Positions 6,795-14,936 of a DNA stretch of 64,000 bases are shown here, piece after piece (positions within the stretch are counted from its first letter, which is position 1; the number at the start of each line of letters is the position of its first letter). Source of the DNA: Cryptosporangium aurantiacum (GTDB taxonomy: Bacteria; Actinomycetota; Actinomycetes; Mycobacteriales; Cryptosporangiaceae). The position numbers were made by a program, and so were the translations under genes. Below the pieces are notes generated by a model, which saw only the letters and a program-made list of their open reading frames with translations, was not told the DNA's origin and made no database searches. The stretch lies in assembly GCF_900143005.1 (NCBI RefSeq), contig NZ_FRCS01000021.1, forward strand, positions 1-64,000, read 5' to 3'.

Positions 6795-7739
6795 GTGGAC
6801 GACCTCTACTCGATCGGTGACCTAGCCCATCACACCGGTCTCTCGGTGCGCACGATCCGGTTCTACTCCGACGCGGGCGTGACGCCACCGACCGCCCGCA
6901 GCCCAGCCGGACACCGACGCTACGACGCTACCGCGCTGGGCCGCCTCGATCTCGTCCGCACCCTGCGTGACCTAGGGCTGGACCTGGCAACGATCCAACG
7001 CGTGCTGCAACGGCACGTCTCACTCGCTGACGTCGCAGCCGCCCACGCCGACGCGCTGGCCGTCCAGATCCAGACGCTCCGCGTCCAGCACGCCGTCCTC
7101 ACCCTCATCGCCGCGCGCGGCACCGAGCCCTCGGAGGCACCCCTGATGAACCGACTCGCCCGCCTCTCCGCCGCCGAACGCGAACGTCTCGTCACGACCT
7201 TCATCGACGAGACGTTCGCAGACCTTGACGCCAACCCCGAGTTCGTCGCGATGATGCGCGCAGCGCTCCCGGAACTGCCGACAGACCCCAGCCCTTCGCA
7301 ACTCGACGGATGGGTGGCGTTGGCTGAGTTGATCCAGAACCCACAGTTCCGAGCCAGCGCGCGACGGGCCGCCGAGCACCAGGCAGCAGAACGAGCAGCC
7401 GGCGACCAGACCGGGCTGCACGGGGCTTTGACCGACGATGTTCGCGCGCGTGTGGAAGACGCCATCGCCGCCGGAACCGACCCACGATCGCCCGAGGCCC
7501 AGCCGGTGATCGACGGCATCGTGGCCCGCTACGTCGCGGAATTCGGCACCAGCGACACCGCCGCCTACCGGGCCGCTCTGGTGACCCGAATCGAGATCGG
7601 CGGTGATCCACACGCCGAGCGGTACTTCCAACTGTTGGCACGCGTCAACGGCGTACCGGAAATGCCATCCTTGCAGCCAGTCGTGGGATGGCTCAGCGCA
7701 GCGCTGCGCGCGCACCCCGAGGCAGAAACACGTGGCTGA
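6795..7739 (+). CDS. MerR-family transcriptional regulator
   Basis: A 314-residue protein starting at GTG 6795. The MerR winged helix spans residues 3-72 (YSIGDLAHHTGLSVRTIRFYSDAGVTPPTARSPAGHRRY), followed by a dimerisation coiled coil (to about 115). The remaining 200 residues form a helical C-terminal domain (MNRLARLSAAERERLVTTFIDETF...) and lack the cysteines of metal-sensing members. This resembles the MerR/TipAS-like class, in which the C-terminus binds an organic ligand. It lies 79 bases after the SMR pair on the same strand and could sense a related toxic compound. Target promoters are unknown. Confidence 0.9.
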   Translation: MDDLYSIGDLAHHTGLSVRTIRFYSDAGVTPPTARSPAGHRRYDATALGRLDLVRTLRDLGLDLATIQRVLQRHVSLADVAAAHADALAVQIQTLRVQHAVLTLIAARGTEPSEAPLMNRLARLSAAERERLVTTFIDETFADLDANPEFVAMMRAALPELPTDPSPSQLDGWVALAELIQNPQFRASARRAAEHQAAERAAGDQTGLHGALTDDVRARVEDAIAAGTDPRSPEAQPVIDGIVARYVAEFGTSDTAAYRAALVTRIEIGGDPHAERYFQLLARVNGVPEMPSLQPVVGWLSAALRAHPEAETRG

Positions 7740-7922
7740 ACCGGGTCCCTATGGCCGCCCACTGGGCGGATGCCCGCCGATCTCGATCAGCTCGTCCCAC
7801 CCACGCTTCACAACGACTCCCCGTTGGCGCCAGTGATGCGCTGAGCGTAGGGACGCCACTACCCAACGGCAAGCGCGTCACGCGCTTCCCGCCACCCACG
7901 CATCCCGCGACTGCCAAACGAG

Positions 7923-9059
7923 CTACATCAGCATGTCTGCCACGAAGCAGGCGATCTCGCCGCCCTTCGTGCGGCCGATCCAGGTCGGGTACGAGCCGTC
8001 GCCGTAGCCACTGGCCCAGGAGATGACGTTCGCGCCGCTTTCGCCGAGATCGACCGTCTGCGTCGGACCGTGCTCGCGGTCGTGGAACTCGATCCAGCGG
8101 GGCTCGAGCAGAGCCGGAAGCGCGTCGGCGCCGGCCGCGTCGACGAAACACGCGGTCCCGGTGTCCACCCCGAATCCGTAGAACTCACCGTCGCCGAGGG
8201 CGATGGTGTCCTGGCCGGCGCATAGCGCCAACTCCCATCGTTCGACAGGTTCGTCGCGGATGACGAGGCGGGCCGCTGCGGTGGTGCCTGAGTCCGGTAG
8301 ATAGCTGATGATCACCGGATACGAACCAGGTGGAACGGTTTCGGTGAAGGGCTTGTTGCCGAACTCCAGCGGATACGGGTCCGCCGCGACCAGGCGTCCG
8401 GTAGGCATGCGCAGTTCACCGGCTTCGCGGAGCTCGACGATCGAGTCTTCAGTTGCGTCCTCGTAGGCCAGCCTCAGACGGCCGCCGTTCTGCAGTACGG
8501 CATCCAGATCCGGCTGTAGCGGCTGAGGTGGTCGCCACGGCGGCTCGGCCAGCGGCGAGGGCGCAACCTGTTCGGGCAGCGCGGCAGCGTCGACGCAGGC
8601 GAGGCATCTCAACCCGTCGTCGTGCAGCGCCGCTAGCGACGACCAGTCGCCGAACTGCGGCATCGGATGGTGCGCCCACCCGGCGTCGTTCCCGTCGGGC
8701 GCATACTCCTCGGTCTCCTGAGTGGCGGACGGGTCGAACTCGTCGTGGGCGGGATCGAAGTAGGTCCACTCGACGGCTTCGATGAGGAAGAGGTCGTCGT
8801 CGGCCAAGCGTCGTAAGTCGTGCTTGAGCCAGCGTCGCAACTCGTCGTCGAAGTGCCAGACCGTGCACGCCCGATACGCCCAGGCGATCTCCATGAGTGC
8901 GAACGGAACGTCGCCGACCAGCAGGAGCACGGCGTACTGCTCGCCGCGGCTGTCCCGGGCGCGCGCCACGGCCGGGTCGAGCACACCGACCACGCCCCGT
9001 GTAACGGGATCCCAACCCTCGCAGTAGACGGCATCCAGCTGAGGTATCACCTTGACCAC
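7923..9059 (-). CDS. DUF4241 domain protein
   Basis: A 378-residue cytoplasmic protein. The C-terminal half matches the DUF4241 pattern: a lead strand (GSYPVIISYLP), then GDGEFYGFGVDTGTACFVDAAGADAL, then ISWASGYGDGSYPTWIGRTKGGEIACFVADM. The N-terminal 170 residues are unassigned and acidic (FDPSATQETEEYAPDGNDAG). DUF4241 proteins occur in predicted immunity and toxin-associated loci as well as alone; no toxin gene is beside this one. No signal peptide. It is convergent with the MerR gene, and the 184 bases between them hold nothing recognisable. Function unknown. Confidence 0.8.
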   Translation of the reverse strand: MVKVIPQLDAVYCEGWDPVTRGVVGVLDPAVARARDSRGEQYAVLLLVGDVPFALMEIAWAYRACTVWHFDDELRRWLKHDLRRLADDDLFLIEAVEWTYFDPAHDEFDPSATQETEEYAPDGNDAGWAHHPMPQFGDWSSLAALHDDGLRCLACVDAAALPEQVAPSPLAEPPWRPPQPLQPDLDAVLQNGGRLRLAYEDATEDSIVELREAGELRMPTGRLVAADPYPLEFGNKPFTETVPPGSYPVIISYLPDSGTTAAARLVIRDEPVERWELALCAGQDTIALGDGEFYGFGVDTGTACFVDAAGADALPALLEPRWIEFHDREHGPTQTVDLGESGANVISWASGYGDGSYPTWIGRTKGGEIACFVADMLM

Positions 9060-9283
9060 CTGGGCTTTTTACCGTTCTCGCGCGCGGCGTCGGACGTTGT
9101 TCCCGACGAATGGGAATGCCGTCGAAGAGGCGCCACCGGGCAAGCCCGTCCGGCCTGGGTCATGGAAGGGTGAGCGCGTCGCCCCGGCCGGAGCCGACCG
9201 GATATCAGCTGATCGCCAGGTATCCGTGCTGGTTGATCGGTAGGTGACTGACGAGTCGTGAGCGAGAGGAAGTAGGCGCTGAC

Positions 9284-10459
9284 GTGCGGAACCGACGTCG
9301 ATTCAGGTTCGCGGTTCCGGTCTGTCTCGCCGTGGCCGGCATGTTGCTGTTATCAGGGGACGCCGCTTCTCGTCTTCGCTTCGGTCCGGCCGTCCTGGTT
9401 GCGGTGGTGGAGGGCTCTGAGAATCCCGGTGTGTTGATCGGTCGGTCGTTCGCCTATGTCGACGAGTCCGGCGTTGTGGCGGTCGATGCCGTCACCGGAG
9501 AACGCCGATGGACCGTTCGGGAGAGCGACCTGCGCGCGGGCGGGCCGGTGAACTTCGCTGACCTGGTCCTCGGCGCTCCGGGTACCGCGCCGACCGTGTA
9601 CGCGGCGGCGTTCGTGCTGCTGCCGGGCCCGCAACGCCGCGACGCGGTGCATCTGCTGGCTCTCGACCCCGCCACCGGTGCGCGGAGGTGGTCCACGCGG
9701 GTCGACGTACCGCCCGGCTCCACCGGTCACGCCGTCACGTTGGTCGGCGTGGATGATGACACGCTCGTTTTCCGGCAGAACAGAGCCGACGGGCCCATCA
9801 CCTACGCGGTCGATACCCGTAACCATCGCCTGCGATGGGCGGTGCGCGGCGTCGAGGCGATGCTCGTCGACGGACCGGTAGTTCTCGCGAAGATCGACGC
9901 TCCGGAAGGCCGGAGCCAGGTCGTCGGCCTGCGGACCAGCGACGGCACCCGCCTGTGGTCGGACGGGCCGCAAGGCCACAGCCTCCAAGTGGAGTCGCTG
10001 GGCAACGGGTTGATCTACGTGCACGGCGACTGGTTCGACGAGGACTACTTCGTCTCGTTCCTCCGCGCCGCCACCGGCGCCTCGGTCCGATCGATGGATA
10101 TCGACGATCGGCTGGACCAGTGTGTCTTCGATCAGCGGGAGACGATCGTCTGCGCCACGCATGACGAGACTGCTCCGGAATATGCGCTCGCGGTCGGCTA
10201 CGACGTCGAAACTTTTCAGGCGCGGTGGCGGGCGACCGGTACACGGGCGCCGTTGATCACAATGGCCTGGAACGGCGCTCTGTACGGCACGCGCGAAAAG
10301 CGATCGGTCGTCCTCGACGGGCGAAGCGGTCAGATCGTGGATGTGCTCGGGTTCGAACCGGTTCTAATGAACCGGTACGCGGCCGTCGCCGATGACCCTG
10401 ACCACCCCCGAGTCCTGCTCCACCCGGTCATCGGCCGTGGCCGGGACGCGGGCAACTGA
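9284..10459 (+). CDS. PQQ-like beta-propeller protein with N-terminal anchor
   Basis: A 391-residue protein with an N-terminal hydrophobic anchor (FAVPVCLAVAGMLLLSG, about residues 8-24) and an extracytoplasmic beta-propeller. Repeated WD/PQQ-like blades are visible: GVVAVDAVTGERRWTVRE, LALDPATGARRWSTRVDVPPG, AVDTRNHRLRWAVRG, GLRTSDGTRLWSDG and VGYDVETFQARWRATG. These blades are typical of PQQ-binding-like propellers; no enzymatic residues are evident, so a binding or scaffolding role is likely. GTG 9284 is preceded by GAGAGGAAG. The gene stands alone, divergent from the DUF4241 gene. Confidence 0.85.
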   Translation: MRNRRRFRFAVPVCLAVAGMLLLSGDAASRLRFGPAVLVAVVEGSENPGVLIGRSFAYVDESGVVAVDAVTGERRWTVRESDLRAGGPVNFADLVLGAPGTAPTVYAAAFVLLPGPQRRDAVHLLALDPATGARRWSTRVDVPPGSTGHAVTLVGVDDDTLVFRQNRADGPITYAVDTRNHRLRWAVRGVEAMLVDGPVVLAKIDAPEGRSQVVGLRTSDGTRLWSDGPQGHSLQVESLGNGLIYVHGDWFDEDYFVSFLRAATGASVRSMDIDDRLDQCVFDQRETIVCATHDETAPEYALAVGYDVETFQARWRATGTRAPLITMAWNGALYGTREKRSVVLDGRSGQIVDVLGFEPVLMNRYAAVADDPDHPRVLLHPVIGRGRDAGN

Positions 10460-10591
10460 TGCTCAGACCACGGATGAGCGCATGCCGGGCACTGCCCCCA
10501 CGTGCGCCTCCACGGCCGACGCCTGCTCACGTGCTGAGCATGCCTTACGGATCACCGCGCTTCGCACGACCAGGCTGCTGGGTGGGGGTGT

Positions 10592-11497
10592 CTAGGACGC
10601 AGCTATTCGGTGAAGGGTGCGGCGGCCCAGCGCGCTCATCGTCGGGTTGGTCCGGGCGTAGTACCAGACGAGGCCCATCGCCTGTTCGAACGCCCAGGCC
10701 CGGCCGCGGGCCCAGTCCAGGTCGTCGCAGGCCAGCGCCGCGCGGAGTACCTCCCGCGGCCCGGTGCCGAGCAGATGCCAGGCCGAGACGAGATCGAGCG
10801 CCGGATCGGCTGGGCCGAGCCCTCCGACGTCCAGGACGCCGACCAGCCGACCGGAGGCGACAAGCACATTGCCGGGAATCAGGTCGCGGTGGCTCATCGT
10901 GTCGGGCCGATACCGAGGCAGACGGCGCCAGGTTGTCCACATCGAGCGCAGCCGCTCGACGTCCAGCAGTGATTGGCTCTGGCGGAAACAGGTCTCCATC
11001 CAGGCGTCCGATGCCCGCAGGTCGCCGCCGCGGCCGGGCCCGCTGAACGTCCGGCCGCGGATGTCGAGGCGCCGGACTCCGAGAATGAACTCAGCGAGAT
11101 CTTCCGCGAACTTGTCCGACATCCCAGGATCGTCGTCGATCGCGGTGGTCCCCGGGATCCACGTCTGGACCGACCAGGGCAAGGGATAGCCCAAGCCGGG
11201 TTCGCCCAGCGCCAGCGGCTCCGGCGTCGGGAACCGCGTCCGGCCGGTCAACTCCCCGGCGGCTCGCGCCTCGGCTTCCAGCTGGTGTCGCATTGCCTCG
11301 GGGTCGCCGGGCGCGAGCGGAAACCGCGCTACGAAACGATCGCCGAGCCTGAACAACGCGTTCACTGTGCCGGTACTCGCCACCGGATTGACCGGCAGCC
11401 CGGCCCACCGAGGAAATTGGGCGGCGACAAGCCTGCCGACAACGTCCGTCGGTACCGAAAGCTGACCCGGATGCACACCGCGAACCTGCCGGGCCAT
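10592..11497 (-). CDS. Aminoglycoside phosphotransferase (APH) family kinase
   Basis: A 301-residue APH/choline-kinase fold protein. The nucleotide-binding N-lobe includes ALFRLGDRFVARFPL and the C-lobe carries the catalytic loop HRDLIPGNVL (His203, Asp205, Asn210) and the metal-binding DVGG (Asp223) followed by GPADPALDL. Family members phosphorylate small hydroxylated substrates, including aminoglycosides and macrolides, but many chromosomal copies act on unknown metabolites. Nothing in the context marks it as a resistance gene. It is convergent with the beta-propeller gene; the next gene lies 33 bases upstream on the same strand. Confidence 0.88.
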   Translation of the reverse strand: MARQVRGVHPGQLSVPTDVVGRLVAAQFPRWAGLPVNPVASTGTVNALFRLGDRFVARFPLAPGDPEAMRHQLEAEARAAGELTGRTRFPTPEPLALGEPGLGYPLPWSVQTWIPGTTAIDDDPGMSDKFAEDLAEFILGVRRLDIRGRTFSGPGRGGDLRASDAWMETCFRQSQSLLDVERLRSMWTTWRRLPRYRPDTMSHRDLIPGNVLVASGRLVGVLDVGGLGPADPALDLVSAWHLLGTGPREVLRAALACDDLDWARGRAWAFEQAMGLVWYYARTNPTMSALGRRTLHRIAAS

Positions 11498-11529
11498 CTC
11501 TGATCACGCAATCAGATTCCTACGCAGGC

Positions 11530-11802
11530 TCAGTCGCTGGTCTGCGGTGAGCTGGGCGCCCGCTGTTGCAGCAGCGTCGGCGTCGAGATCGACCACTCCT
11601 TGACCTGGCCCCATTCGATCCGCACCGCGGGCCGATCTTCGTCCAGGCACCGGTGGTACCGCGGCACCCGACGCCCGAAGTTGACCTCGACCTTGGCCCG
11701 GACGTCGTCCTCGCCGCGGCCGAACATCCGGATCGGGTAGGTCGCGTCATCGATGGTGAGACCGAAGCCGTATTCGGCAGGGGTACGCAAGCCACGAGCC
11801 AT
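11530..11802 (-). CDS. Small conserved-looking hypothetical protein
   Basis: A 90-residue protein using ATG 11802 (MARGLRTPAEYGFGLTIDDATYPIRMFGRGEDDVRAKVEV); a longer start at 11847 is possible. It looks like a compact alpha/beta domain with several charged residues, one cysteine, no signal and no membrane segment. It sits 33 bases upstream of the APH-like kinase on the same strand, so the two may be cotranscribed. The family is not recognised. Confidence 0.6.
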   Translation of the reverse strand: MARGLRTPAEYGFGLTIDDATYPIRMFGRGEDDVRAKVEVNFGRRVPRYHRCLDEDRPAVRIEWGQVKEWSISTPTLLQQRAPSSPQTSD

Positions 11803-11953
11803 GCCCGACAGGATACGTACATGCGTTCGATAAAGTCGAGACCTCAAGGGGATTTCGACCCCAAGGTGGATCAGACACTCGCCGGGGCGGCAGGGCTGAG
11901 AACCCCGCCGCCCCGGGACCGGTCAGGCGTCCGGATGCAGGCGCAGCAGTTCG

Positions 11954-12436
11954 TTACTGCCTCCACTGCTCCGTCGGCGATACACCGGGGAGCGGCTTGC
12001 CAATCAGGGCCAGCGGGAGGAAGAAGCAGACCTGGCCGATGGCCATGATCAAGGTGGCGAGCGCCTTGTCGTCGTACTGCTCGGACGCTCGGGTGTACAG
12101 CTGGTCGGGGACGCGCTCTCCCGACGGGCTGACGGTGAGCACAGCCTCGACCAGCTCCAGCGCGACCCGTTCGGCAGCGGTGAAGTAGGGCGCGTCTCGC
12201 CAGGACGCCACGGCGGTGATGCTTTCTTCGCTGATGCCGGCCTTCCGGAGGTTGCCGGTGTGCAGCATCGTCAGGTACGTGCTGCCGACGATCTGGCCGG
12301 CGCGTAGCTGCACCAGACCGATGGTGGTCTGCGGGATCGTCCCGTTGGCAGTCGCCTTGAACAGGGCGCCGCCGATGTCCTTGAGCTCGGGAACCAGGAC
12401 GGCGGGGTTGGGCAGGCGCGACTCGGTGGTGTTCAC
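11954..12436 (-). CDS. Carboxymuconolactone decarboxylase (AhpD-like) protein lacking the CxxC
   Basis: A 160-residue member of the CMD/AhpD family, started at GTG 12436 because AGAAGGG precedes it. The core helix normally reads GCxxCxxxH; here it is GSTYLTMLH, so the redox cysteines are Ser52 and Leu55 while His59 remains. The rest is well conserved (ASWRDAPYFTAAERVALELVEAV; DDKALATLIMAIGQVCFFLPLA). Alkylhydroperoxidase chemistry is therefore unlikely. CMD proteins are typical partners of ECF41 sigma factors, and such a sigma gene is divergent from this one. Both genes are preceded by the same promoter-like motif, so this is probably the sigma factor's main target. Confidence 0.85.
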   Translation of the reverse strand: MNTTESRLPNPAVLVPELKDIGGALFKATANGTIPQTTIGLVQLRAGQIVGSTYLTMLHTGNLRKAGISEESITAVASWRDAPYFTAAERVALELVEAVLTVSPSGERVPDQLYTRASEQYDDKALATLIMAIGQVCFFLPLALIGKPLPGVSPTEQWRQ

Positions 12437-12476
12437 GGTGGGCTTTCCCTTCTGCGATTCGGGGTTGCATTGCTTC

Positions 12477-12503
12477 GACGGATCGGTCGGCGGGAAGGTG
12501 ACC
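12477..12503 (-). promoter_or_regulatory. ECF41-type promoter for the CMD gene
   Basis: On the minus strand GGTCACC (12503-12497) is followed after 16 bases by CGTC (12480-12477). This closely resembles the ECF41 target TGTCACA/CGTC reported for this sigma group. The start codon of the CMD gene is about 40 bases downstream. The same motif and spacing occur on the opposite strand in front of the sigma gene. Confidence 0.7.
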
Positions 12504-12536
12504 GGTGCGGCGTTGGATCTCACCGGGGCGTTGCGT

Positions 12537-12563
12537 GGTCACCTTTGGGCGGTTCGCCGCGTC
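12537..12563 (+). promoter_or_regulatory. ECF41-type promoter for the sigma factor gene
   Basis: On the plus strand GGTCACC (12537-12543) is followed after exactly 16 bases by CGTC (12560-12563), the same motif and spacing as the divergent promoter at 12477-12503. The sigma gene starts at 12601. Two identical bipartite motifs back to back imply that the sigma factor drives both itself and its CMD partner. Confidence 0.7.
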
Positions 12564-12600
12564 AGCGGTACGACGCTGCCGAGAGAGAAGGAACGCCGCC

Positions 12601-13497
12601 GTGACGCCTCAGGATTTTCTGGCCGTCCAGTTCGAGGGACACCGCTCGCACCTGAGAGCGGTCGCCTACCGCATGCTCGGGTCGCTGAGCGAGGCCGACG
12701 ACGCGGTGCAGGAAGCTTGGCTGCGGCTGGCGCGTTCGGACTCCGGTGCCATCGACAATCTGGGTGGCTGGCTGACCACCGTGGTCGGCCGAGTCTGCCT
12801 GGACATGCTGCGGAGTCGTAAGGCTCGACGCGAGGAGTCGCTGGAGGATTGGCTGCCCGATCCGGTGGTCGGCCGTGAGGACGCCTCCGATCCGGAGCAG
12901 GAGGTGTTGCTGGCCGATTCGGTGGGCCTAGCGCTGTTGGTCGTGCTGGACTCCTTGCCCCCGGCCGAACGGCTGGCGCTCGTGCTCCATGACATGTTCG
13001 GATTGCCGTTCGAGCAGATAGCGCCGATCGTGGATCGGACCCCCTCGGCGGCCAAGAAGCTCGCCAGCCGGGCGCGCCAGCGAGTCCGCGGCGCGGCCCC
13101 GGAGCCCGACGCCGATCTGAGCGGCCAGCGCCGCGTGGTGGAGGCTTTCCTCGCCGCCGCGCGCGGCGGCGACCTCGAAGCGCTGGTGTCGATTCTCGAT
13201 CCGGACGTGGTGCTTCGCGCCGACGGCGGGGTGCTCACCGGCGGCATGAAGGCAATCCGGGGCGCCGCGGCTGTCTCCGGGCAGCTCGCCACCTTCCAGC
13301 GCATGGCCTCCAGCGCCGCCACGTATCCGGCGCGCGTCAACGGCCTCGCCGGCCTGGTCAACACCGTCGATGATCAGCTGATCTCCGTCATGAGCTTCAC
13401 GGTCTCCGACGGCAAGATCGCCGCGATCGACATCCTGTCCGACCCCGGCCGGCTTGCCCGGCTCAACCTCACCCACCCGGGCGGCGGGTCGAAGTGA
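12601..13497 (+). CDS. ECF41-type RNA polymerase sigma factor with SnoaL-like C-terminus
   Basis: A 298-residue sigma factor. Region 2 spans about residues 5-75 (HRSHLRAVAYRMLGSLSEADDAVQEAWLRL), the linker holds the ECF41 signature WLPDPVV (residue 84 on), and region 4 spans about 108-165 (LPPAERLALVLHDMFGLPFEQIAPIVDRTPSAAKKLASRAR). A SnoaL/NTF2-like C-terminal extension follows (about 175-290). In ECF41 proteins this extension controls activity in place of an anti-sigma factor. The usual DGGGK and NPDKL motifs appear in altered form (DGGVLTGGMK, SDPGRLARL). It is divergent from a CMD-family gene. GTG 12601 has GAAGGAA upstream; the longer in-frame start would overlap the promoter. Confidence 0.9.
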   Translation: MTPQDFLAVQFEGHRSHLRAVAYRMLGSLSEADDAVQEAWLRLARSDSGAIDNLGGWLTTVVGRVCLDMLRSRKARREESLEDWLPDPVVGREDASDPEQEVLLADSVGLALLVVLDSLPPAERLALVLHDMFGLPFEQIAPIVDRTPSAAKKLASRARQRVRGAAPEPDADLSGQRRVVEAFLAAARGGDLEALVSILDPDVVLRADGGVLTGGMKAIRGAAAVSGQLATFQRMASSAATYPARVNGLAGLVNTVDDQLISVMSFTVSDGKIAAIDILSDPGRLARLNLTHPGGGSK

Positions 13498-13514
13498 CCG
13501 GACTCGCCTCCGCT

Positions 13515-13532
13515 ATCTGCCGATCGGCAGAT
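13515..13532. promoter_or_regulatory. 18-base perfect palindrome
   Basis: ATCTGCCGATCGGCAGAT (13515-13532) is a perfect palindrome. It lies 17 bases after the ECF41 sigma stop and 70 bases before the membrane protein start. It has no loop and no T-run, so it looks more like a dimer operator than a terminator. The binding protein is unknown. Confidence 0.5.
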
Positions 13533-13602
13533 GTTCGACGGGGTGCTGAGCCGAGATCCTGGAGACACGCCGCCCGAGCGGGCGGACAGCCGAGGAGGCC
13601 TC

Positions 13603-14157
13603 ATGTCACTGGATACCGCCATCGCGGATCGTCTGCCCACGGGTGCCCAGGCCCACGTGGTGGCGCCGCCTCCGCGATACGCGGTGAGGGCCGCTTACGC
13701 GGCGGCCGCCGCGGCCACCATCGGCTTCATCCCGCTGCATGCGATCTGGGCGCTGGGCATTCCGCTCTTCGCCGACCCCGAGCTGTTCCGTCCCTGGTAC
13801 GAGGACGGCGGCGCTGTGTACCTGCTGACGCTCAACCTGCTGGCCCTGCTGCCGGCCGTGCTGGCCATTGCTCTGGTTCGCCCTTGGGGCCTGGTTTTCC
13901 CCCGCTGGGTACCGGCCTTCAGCGGCCGTCAGGTCCCGCGAATACTCCTTATCGCACCCGGCGTCGCGCTGTCGGTCGCGCTGTTCGCCTACACCGTGTT
14001 CGCCGCCGTCCTGATGCCGCTCCAGTGGAACAACCCGGACGCCATCTTCGACGCCCGCACCGGGATCTACGGAATTGGTCAATTCCTCATCTGGGTCGGC
14101 GGGCTGGCGATCGCCACCCACTCCTACACCCGCCGCACCCGTCGCAACGCCGGCTGA
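13603..14157 (+). CDS. DUF3995-like integral membrane protein
   Basis: A 184-residue protein with four predicted membrane helices: AYAAAAAATIGFIPLHAIWALGI, LLTLNLLALLPAVLAIALV, ILLIAPGVALSVALFAYTVF and GQFLIWVGGLAIATHS. The FxPLHAIWALG segment in helix 1 resembles DUF3995 proteins. ATG 13603 is preceded by CGAGGAGG. It follows the ECF41 sigma gene on the same strand, with a perfect 18-base palindrome in between, so it may be separately regulated. Function unknown. Confidence 0.75.
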   Translation: MSLDTAIADRLPTGAQAHVVAPPPRYAVRAAYAAAAAATIGFIPLHAIWALGIPLFADPELFRPWYEDGGAVYLLTLNLLALLPAVLAIALVRPWGLVFPRWVPAFSGRQVPRILLIAPGVALSVALFAYTVFAAVLMPLQWNNPDAIFDARTGIYGIGQFLIWVGGLAIATHSYTRRTRRNAG

Positions 14158-14258
14158 GCACCACGCCTCCCGCGCCACAGCACGGAACGAGCGAAAGGGC
14201 TCAACGCCGTGCCGAGCCGCTGGTAGAACGCGGCACGCAGCCTCGGATGGGTCGGGTC

Positions 14259-14924
14259 TCACGACCGGGCCGGGAGTCGACTTCCGGTCGCTGGTCGGCT
14301 GTGGAGCAGCTGGTGAACGTCGGAGCGCACTCGAATCTCCGGATCGAGCTCGAGCGTCGCCGCAACAGTGGACTTCAGCGCCGCCGCCGCGAGTTCGACA
14401 AGATCGCCGAGGTCGAGAGCCTGAGTTTCGATGCGGTCGAGCATGAGCTCGTCGAAGTAGGCCACCCAGGCGCGCATGGCACTCCGCAGCGTCGCGGGCG
14501 GCGGGTCGGGCACGCCGAGGCGGTGAAGGATGCGCGCGGCACCTACCCACCGCAACGTCTCCAACATCGAACGGAACTCCGGGTCGGTTCCGAGGCCGCC
14601 GCGCATCATGGCGGTGAAGCCGGCGGCGTTCTGGTCGATGTAACGGACGTGCCGCCCGAGCGCCTCGCGTAGCTGGTCCTCCAGCGTGTCACCCGTGAGT
14701 GGGGCGTCTTGCTCGGCGGCGAGTTCGGCGCCGATTTCTTTCATGACGGCGAGGTAGAGGCCGTGTTTGTTCTCAAAATGATGGGCGATCAGGCCGTACG
14801 CGACACCTGCCCGTTTGGCGATCTCGGTAGTGGTGACCTTCTCGTACGGACGCGCGGCGAACAACGTGCGTGCGGCGGTGAGCAGCCGTCGGCGGCGGTC
14901 CTGGCTCTGGTCGATGGAGGTCAT
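14259..14924 (-). CDS. TetR-family regulator of the SDR operon
   Basis: A 221-residue TetR regulator: residues 10-58 form the DNA-binding domain (RRLLTAARTLFAARPYEKVTTTEIAKRAGVAYGLIAHHFENKHGLY), and the helical remainder is a ligand pocket. It lies 12 bases downstream of an SDR oxidoreductase gene on the same strand, with a near-perfect 21-base palindrome in front of that gene. The operon is therefore probably autoregulated. The ligand is likely a substrate or product of the SDR (inferred). Confidence 0.9.
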   Translation of the reverse strand: MTSIDQSQDRRRRLLTAARTLFAARPYEKVTTTEIAKRAGVAYGLIAHHFENKHGLYLAVMKEIGAELAAEQDAPLTGDTLEDQLREALGRHVRYIDQNAAGFTAMMRGGLGTDPEFRSMLETLRWVGAARILHRLGVPDPPPATLRSAMRAWVAYFDELMLDRIETQALDLGDLVELAAAALKSTVAATLELDPEIRVRSDVHQLLHSRPATGSRLPARS

Positions 14925-14936
14925 CGTCAGGTGACG

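Noticed and set aside
7923-9059. DUF4241 protein as immunity factor of a toxin system
   Set aside because: No toxin, secretion or repeat gene is adjacent, so an immunity role cannot be supported here.
10592-11497. Aminoglycoside resistance gene
   Set aside because: The fold is APH-like, but such chromosomal kinases have many substrates and no resistance or mobile context is present.
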